A DNA stretch of 28,403 nucleotides from Pirellulaceae bacterium (GTDB taxonomy: Bacteria > Planctomycetota > Planctomycetia > Pirellulales > Pirellulaceae), in the NCBI GenBank assembly GCA_013002105.1, contig JABDKS010000767.1, positions 1 to 28,403 on the forward strand, written 5' to 3'. Both the position numbers and the translations under genes were made by a program. Position 1 is the stretch's first letter. Each line of letters starts with the position of its first letter. Of the stretch, positions 23,928 to 28,403 are shown piece after piece. Below the pieces are notes generated by a model that was not told the origin of the DNA, did not search any database, and saw only the letters and a program-made list of their open reading frames with translations.

Positions 23928-25175
23928 TCAAGTCGCCAGCAGCGACTGAATCGTTGCATAGATTCGCCAGATCCCCAGGGCACTGACCGCGATCACCACC
24001 ATCCAACCAGCGGCCAACGCCAGTTTGCCCTGACGCATCGTGGGATTCACTTGCCTGGTGACAATCACGATCAAAAATAATGCGATGACCGGTAGCAGGA
24101 TACCGTTGGCTAATTGACTGAACACGATCGTTTGGACGGGACTCTTTCCAAAACGGATCGCAAACAAGGCACCGATCAATAATACGGCCAAGGTGATTGC
24201 CCGAAATCGCGGACTGGATGTATCGGGTTTCCAGCCCAGAATTCCGCACACCGCGTATCCAGTTGCCAAGGGCGCCGTGATGCTGCTGGTGATACCCGCC
24301 GCGAACAAGCCAAGTGCAAAAGCCAAACCGGCAAAATCTCCCAAGGCTGGCCGTAGCTGATCAGCGATGTCCGTAGTGCCAGCCAATCCGTCGGTTGAGT
24401 CTGCAAAGGCCGCGCTGGCGGTTACCAAGATCGCCGCCGTTACAAATCCGCCCAACGCGATCGATGCGACCGTGTCCCACCGTGATTGTCTCAGCGCGTC
24501 GGCCACCTCGACGTCACGCCAACAATCTGCCGCAGCACTGCTGTGCAAGAACAGGTTGTACGGAACGATCGTCGTACCGATCAACGCGACCACCAGTGTC
24601 AAACTCTCGATGCTGACTCGCGGGATCAGCAGTCCCGCTAGAATCTGCCCAGCAGGCGGAAGACGCACGATCGCGGCACCCAAGAACGACACACTCAATA
24701 GTAGCACCAATCCAATCAGCACCGACTGCAGTACTTTGTAACGCCCGATCAACAATAGCCCCGCAGTGACCACCGCGATAATGACAACCCACATGTTGGT
24801 GCTGCCTCCAGCAATCGATTGAATCCCTGACGCGGCGCCGGTCAAGTTGCCGGTTTGATAAGCGGCATTGCCAACGCCGATCGCTGCGACGACCAGCAAC
24901 GTCACGGGAATCAGCCAAGCAGACGTGGCGACGGATTGTCGAATCGCGCTGCCTAACCCTGACTTGGTGACGATTCCCAGGCGGGCCGCGAGCAACTGCA
25001 AGATGATCGCGCCGATCGACGCAAACAAAATCGTCCAGAGCAGTTCACAACTAAACCCAGCGCCCGCTTTACTGGCTGTGACCACGGTCCCGGGTCCGAT
25101 AAACGCAGCCGTTACCAGCAACCCCGGCCCAAACCGGTAGGCGGCTTTCGGATTTTCAGCAACGGAATCGGGCAT
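23928..25175 (-). CDS. Nramp-family transporter-like protein with altered metal-site motifs
   Basis: The 415 residues contain about 11 hydrophobic segments and resemble the Nramp/DMT metal-ion transporters. The conserved TM1 region is FIGPGTVVTASKAGAG and the TM6 region is GTTIVPYNLFLHSS. In typical members these read DPGN and MPHNLFLHS, the Asp, Asn and Met being metal ligands. Here TM1 has Gly27-Pro-Gly-Thr30 in place of Asp-Pro-Gly-Asn, and TM6 has Val204-Pro-Tyr in place of Met-Pro-His, with Thr201 where an Ala is usual, while NLFLHS is kept. So it is an Nramp relative that has lost the standard transition-metal ligands; its substrate is unknown. I chose the ATG at 25173-25175 over a TTG at 25202. 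It lies behind the vault-like gene on the same strand (135-bp gap). Confidence 0.85.
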   Translation of the reverse strand: MPDSVAENPKAAYRFGPGLLVTAAFIGPGTVVTASKAGAGFSCELLWTILFASIGAIILQLLAARLGIVTKSGLGSAIRQSVATSAWLIPVTLLVVAAIGVGNAAYQTGNLTGAASGIQSIAGGSTNMWVVIIAVVTAGLLLIGRYKVLQSVLIGLVLLLSVSFLGAAIVRLPPAGQILAGLLIPRVSIESLTLVVALIGTTIVPYNLFLHSSAAADCWRDVEVADALRQSRWDTVASIALGGFVTAAILVTASAAFADSTDGLAGTTDIADQLRPALGDFAGLAFALGLFAAGITSSITAPLATGYAVCGILGWKPDTSSPRFRAITLAVLLIGALFAIRFGKSPVQTIVFSQLANGILLPVIALFLIVIVTRQVNPTMRQGKLALAAGWMVVIAVSALGIWRIYATIQSLLAT

Positions 25176-25214
25176 GAATGAAGGTCGCTGTCGGAAGTAC
25201 AAAAGCGGTATCGG

Positions 25215-25220
25215 ATCATA
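25215..25220 (-). promoter_or_regulatory. Possible -10 element TATGAT for the Nramp-like gene
   Basis: TATGAT (five of six) on the minus strand, 39 nt before the ATG, in the gap after the vault-like gene. No good -35 at 16-18 bp. If real, the transporter can be transcribed separately. Confidence 0.3.
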
Positions 25221-25310
25221 TTAGCATTCGACACGTCCAACCATGCTGGTCATCTGCTCGGTACGGCATCCCCGATTCATTTGAAATCTCATTTGGATCA
25301 ATTCCGTTGT

Positions 25311-27053
25311 TTATTGCTTGCCGTTGGCCAAATGCAATTCGGGGGTCAGATTGGCATTTCCGCGAACTTCGATCACCTGGTCGGCGCGGCTCTGCGTCAA
25401 ATATTCGGTCAGATCGACTTGTAGTTCGCGTAGGGAATTCAGATGGGATTGCTTTTGTTCGTCTTGTCGTTGTTGCAATTCCAACTCCAACTCCTGCTGG
25501 GATCGCCGTTGATCGCGTTGAAAATCCTGTTCCAGTTCGCGTTGCTGCAAATCCGCGGCATGTTGTTGACGCTTTAATTCCAAATCATGATTTACCTCCG
25601 TCATTTGCTCGCTTCGTCGACGTTCCGCTCGCTCCATCTGGCATGTCAGTTTGTAGTCTTCGACGTCTTGGGCCTGCTCCTCGGTCGCTCGTTCAAGCCG
25701 CAATCGAGTTCGCGATTGGATTGCTTCATCGTGCATCGTTTGCAGTGAACTGGGCGCACCATAACCTCGGTAGACGACATTATTGATTTTGTACCCGCAT
25801 TGTTGGGCGCGATGCAGCAACTGACTGTACGTTGCCAATTCGTTCAGTTGCTCGGTGTGCTGTTTGAATGACTCGAAGGATCGCTTTCCGGTAAATTCGA
25901 CCACATCGCTGGTGGCGGCATTAATGAAATCGCCTATCGGGTCGTGCGTGGTGTCCAGCATGCGATCAATGTCCACCAACTCAAAGAAAATCATCAGGCG
26001 AATCGTCAGCACGGCATCGTCTGCGGTTCGTACATCGTGGACGTCGTGGTACATCTGATCGGGCATCAAGCACAACTTTTGAAACTGCAACCCGTCGGGT
26101 CGTTTTTCTTCGCCACGCGAACCACCGCGGGCAGCGTGCCAAGAGAACCGGTGCAACCACTCACCCGGCCGCGGCGCGAATTGGGCCGGGCCATAAAAAA
26201 TCCGTCGCGTGGTTTGATCGCTATCGATATCGCTCGCAGGAGTGTTGTAAACCACGACCGCCTCTTTGGCTGCCAAATCCAGACACTCGTGTGTTTCGAT
26301 CGATTCGTGTTCGCGTGGATCGTGCCACAGTTCCGCCGGACCAAGCTGGATTTCTTCGCGACCATCCCGAAAACGAATCGCCAGATACTGACGCGGATGC
26401 GCGACGTAATGCCGCATTCGCTCGAATCGCGTGAATCCTTTCCAAACGCGTGCGGGTCCCTGTAGCACATCCACTTTCCCACTGCGTCGATGGGCAAGAA
26501 TTCGTTGGCCTTCTGCGATCGTATAGAACATGAATCCATCTCCTGAAATAGCGGGTGACACCTGAACGTTTTGTTGGAGCGATGAAAATCGAGATCGCAA
26601 TACCTCGGCGGTCACGGGCAATCGATCTGACAAGCAGTCCGCCAACATCGGCTCGTCGTCCATGGCGGTTTCGGTAAAGTCAATTGCCGTGTCGGTAAAT
26701 TCCTGTAGATACGACTCAGCCGACGTCATCGACGCCCGCCCGTAGTAACGAACGATTCCAGCAATCACATCAGTGCGGTCGGAGAATAGGAATCGAACGT
26801 TGCAATTCAGGATGAATCGCAACTTGTCCTGTAACATCACGTCCGTGTCGCGGTCGGTTACGCAAGTCAACGTCTCGCCATCAAAATCCACCGGCAAAAT
26901 GGTGTTCTCGCGAGCGACGGACTCGGGCACCAACGCAATCACCGAGTCGGGTATATGCAATTCGTCGATCCGTCGATTCTCCGGCAAGCGAAATTCTCGT
27001 GTGCGAATCAAATTCGTCAGCAGTCCCGGCGAACGTATTAAGTCTGTACCCAT
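25311..27053 (-). CDS. Major-vault-protein-like protein with N-terminal GspE_N/MshEN-like domain
   Basis: I read four parts in 580 residues. (1) About 34-105: a GspE_N/MshEN-like domain (IPDSVIALVPESVARENTILP, then VTDRDTD, and IVRYYG at the end), as at the N-terminus of type II secretion and pilus ATPases; no Walker A motif follows. (2) About 176-300: short beta-strand repeats resembling major vault protein (MVP) repeats (VLQGPARVWKG, PRQYLAIRF, LGPAELWHDPREHES, IFYGPAQFAPRPGEWLHRF). (3) About 325-440: a region like the MVP shoulder, an SPFH/band-7 fold (LCLMPDQMYHDV, TADDAVLTIRLMIFFEL, DPIGDFINAATSDV). (4) About 440-560: a charged coiled coil comparable to the MVP cap helix, then VIEVRGNANLTPELHL. 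No signal or membrane segment, so cytoplasmic. AGGT precedes the ATG by 6 nt. Oligomerisation into a shell or ring is inference. Confidence 0.8.
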   Translation of the reverse strand: MGTDLIRSPGLLTNLIRTREFRLPENRRIDELHIPDSVIALVPESVARENTILPVDFDGETLTCVTDRDTDVMLQDKLRFILNCNVRFLFSDRTDVIAGIVRYYGRASMTSAESYLQEFTDTAIDFTETAMDDEPMLADCLSDRLPVTAEVLRSRFSSLQQNVQVSPAISGDGFMFYTIAEGQRILAHRRSGKVDVLQGPARVWKGFTRFERMRHYVAHPRQYLAIRFRDGREEIQLGPAELWHDPREHESIETHECLDLAAKEAVVVYNTPASDIDSDQTTRRIFYGPAQFAPRPGEWLHRFSWHAARGGSRGEEKRPDGLQFQKLCLMPDQMYHDVHDVRTADDAVLTIRLMIFFELVDIDRMLDTTHDPIGDFINAATSDVVEFTGKRSFESFKQHTEQLNELATYSQLLHRAQQCGYKINNVVYRGYGAPSSLQTMHDEAIQSRTRLRLERATEEQAQDVEDYKLTCQMERAERRRSEQMTEVNHDLELKRQQHAADLQQRELEQDFQRDQRRSQQELELELQQRQDEQKQSHLNSLRELQVDLTEYLTQSRADQVIEVRGNANLTPELHLANGKQ

Positions 27054-27104
27054 TTCGGACCTCGCAAAGAATCGTTTGTTTTGCCGTCATCCATGTTTTG
27101 TGAT

Positions 27105-27124
27105 CTGAAATCAGGATGGCATCC
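27105..27124. promoter_or_regulatory. Palindrome cluster between the vault-like and archaemetzincin genes
   Basis: CTGA-AA-TCAG (27105-27114) abuts GGATG-G-CATCC (27114-27124) in the 167-bp divergent gap. It is a possible regulator site shared by both genes. No matching -35/-10 pair could be placed confidently. Confidence 0.3.
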
Positions 27125-27220
27125 AATCGCGGCAACCGCATTGGGTGTTCCCACGGATCGGGTAATCCACGATCATCTACCTGCCAGGAATTCTGTTCAC
27201 GTTCGTGCCGCGGGGATCCG

Positions 27221-28210
27221 ATGTCCAAACTGACTACCTTGTTATTTGCCTTGTTGCTTTGTTCACTGGGCATTGTTGTGTTGAACGTCAGCCGATCGTC
27301 CATCGCACAGCGAGACAGCGGGCCGTTTGTTCCTCCGGACGCCAGGGCCAGAAAGGCCGCGATTGGCTCGACGGATCGACTTGATCGATCCCTGTCGCGG
27401 GCCCTAGAACCGACCGATCAATTCGCAGCGATCCCCACTCCCGGACCCTCGGATTGGCTCGCCCAGCATCACGAGCCCGGACAAACGTATGCGCAGTTTG
27501 TTCAGCGCAGACCCAATCGGCCCGATCAAAAACGCAACAAGCTTTATTTTCAACCGCTTGGCGATTTCGACCCTGCCAACAGTCCCGACTTGGAATTGCT
27601 TGCAGACTTCGCTCGCGCGTTCTTTACGCTTGATGTACAAATTCTGCCGCTGATCGAACTCGATTCACTACCCATCAAAGTCCGTCCGCGGCAAAATCAG
27701 CCGCGGCAACTGCTTTCGACCGATGTGCTGACCTGGTTGGAGTCACGTGTTGCCGAGGATGCCTATGCACTGCTGGCAATCACGATGGATGACCTGTATC
27801 CCGAGGAGAGTTGGAACTTTGTTTTTGGGCAGGCATCCCTGCGGAATCGAGTCGGGGTGTACAGCTTCGTGCGATACACACCTGAGTTTTACGGCCAACA
27901 ATCGGATTCCAATACATCATCGCTGATTTTGGAGCGTAGTTGCAAAGTCCTGAGCCACGAGACGGGCCACATGTTCGGAATCCGTCACTGTGTTCATTTC
28001 CATTGCTTGATGAATGGATCCAACCATTTGGGAGAGTCCGACGCTCAACCAATTCATCTCTGTCCAGTCTGTCTTCGCAAACTGCAATCATCGGTGAATT
28101 TCGACGTGCAACAACGTTATCAATCGCTGCAGGAATTCAGCGAGCGCGCCCGATGGCAGGGCGAATCAGCGTGGCTTTCCGGGCGACTAAAGCATCTCAG
28201 TGATAGGTAG
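27221..28210 (+). CDS. Archaemetzincin-family metalloprotease with N-terminal signal or anchor
   Basis: Archaemetzincins are zinc metallopeptidases with a second, structural zinc. The 329 residues show the complete signature: HEXXH (His246, Glu247, His250), Gly253, His256, then Cys257, Cys262, Met264 (CLMNGSNHL), and Cys281/Cys284 (LCPVCLRKLQ). The N-terminal hydrophobic stretch at 5-22 (LTTLLFALLLCSLGIVVL) looks like a signal peptide or anchor, so export is likely. The segment DWLAQHHEPGQTYAQF...LYFQPLGDF before the catalytic domain resembles the N-terminal part of the long eukaryotic AMZ1/AMZ2 proteins, as does the CLMNGSNHL block; the short archaeal forms lack it. I chose the ATG at 27221, with GGGGA 6 nt upstream; an ATG at 27116 lacks a ribosome site. 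The gene is divergent from the vault-like gene. Substrate unknown. Confidence 0.92.
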   Translation: MSKLTTLLFALLLCSLGIVVLNVSRSSIAQRDSGPFVPPDARARKAAIGSTDRLDRSLSRALEPTDQFAAIPTPGPSDWLAQHHEPGQTYAQFVQRRPNRPDQKRNKLYFQPLGDFDPANSPDLELLADFARAFFTLDVQILPLIELDSLPIKVRPRQNQPRQLLSTDVLTWLESRVAEDAYALLAITMDDLYPEESWNFVFGQASLRNRVGVYSFVRYTPEFYGQQSDSNTSSLILERSCKVLSHETGHMFGIRHCVHFHCLMNGSNHLGESDAQPIHLCPVCLRKLQSSVNFDVQQRYQSLQEFSERARWQGESAWLSGRLKHLSDR

Positions 28211-28251
28211 CCGACGACGCGTGCGCAAATCCAATGCAGCGTGATCGGCCT

Positions 28252-28403
28252 TCACACGTCGCAATCGAGCGTTAAGCCGCATTTCATCACCGGCTCGATG
28301 AATGCCAGCCGCGTGCCGCCGTACTCGCGCAAATCCCAATCACCGGGTGGTAATTTTTCGTGCTCGAACTTCTTTTCTGTCTCCGCGACCAACACGCTAC
28401 CGG
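28252..28403 (-). CDS. C-terminal fragment of an unidentified gene (5' part outside the window)
   Basis: On the minus strand one frame is open from the window edge to a TGA (28252-28254), giving 49 residues with DWDLREYGGTRLAFIEPVMK and an end LTLDCDV. The composition is protein-like (alternating charged and hydrophobic residues), and the stop is convergent with the archaemetzincin stop, 41 bp away. No family can be named from this piece. Confidence 0.5.
   Translation of the reverse strand, partial: GSVLVAETEKKFEHEKLPPGDWDLREYGGTRLAFIEPVMKCGLTLDCDV

Noticed and set aside
25178..25786. 202-codon plus-strand frame opposite the end of the vault-like gene
   Set aside because: Antisense shadow of the coiled-coil coding region; composition (Arg/Val/Pro mixture) and lack of ribosome site do not support a gene.
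25311..27053. Annotation of this gene as a GspE/PilB-type secretion ATPase because of the N-terminal domain
   Set aside because: No Walker A or B, Asp box or tetracysteine motif follows; the rest of the protein is beta-repeat, SPFH-like and coiled coil.

Overview
The window looks like a chromosomal stretch from a planctomycete, most likely the Pirellulaceae (Rhodopirellula-like). The evidence is the estimated moderately high GC content, a Tat-exported DUF1501 protein, a Tat-exported Gfo/Idh/MocA oxidoreductase, a secreted PQQ-propeller protein, several large secreted proteins of planctomycete type, and weak or absent Shine-Dalgarno sites at many genes. I see no rRNA, tRNA, CRISPR array, insertion sequence, integrase or phage gene. 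The lineage and all family calls come from reading the sequence, not from database searches.

Layout. 1-2575 (+): the 3' part of a HEAT-repeat protein, an OsmC-type peroxidase-like protein and an eight-segment membrane protein close behind it. 2853-6360 (+): rimO (ribosomal protein S12 methylthiotransferase), a CDP-alcohol phosphatidyltransferase (pgsA-like) and a CPBP membrane protease, the last two probably one operon. 6427-8337 (-): a large secreted DUF3352-like protein. 8546-13612 (+): a Gly-rich secreted BON-domain protein, thioredoxin-type arsenate reductase arsC, an SDR dehydrogenase, a PQQ-propeller protein and a DUF1501 protein. 13766-17303 (-): a Spy/LTxxQ-like periplasmic protein with a clear intrinsic terminator, an Rrf2-family regulator with a TTG start, and a secreted trypsin-like protease whose start codon abuts the stop codon of a secreted Pro-rich protein. 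17602-23910 (+): Gfo/Idh/MocA oxidoreductase, a sialidase-like propeller protein, a TMEM43-family membrane protein and an exported M3 oligopeptidase. 23928-27053 (-): an Nramp-like transporter and a vault-protein-like protein. 27221-28210 (+): an exported archaemetzincin. 28252-28403 (-): the C-terminus of an unidentified gene.

The most interesting part is 23.9-28.2 kb. The 580-residue protein at 25311-27053 joins an N-terminal GspE_N/MshEN-like domain to a body that resembles eukaryotic major vault protein (MVP): short MVP-type repeats, an SPFH-like shoulder domain and a long charged coiled coil. It is transcribed divergently from an archaemetzincin that looks closer to the long eukaryotic AMZ1/AMZ2 form than to the short archaeal form. 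The 167-bp gap between them carries small palindromes. An Nramp-family protein lacking the canonical metal ligands lies behind the MVP-like gene. Whether these genes act together is inference from their position only.
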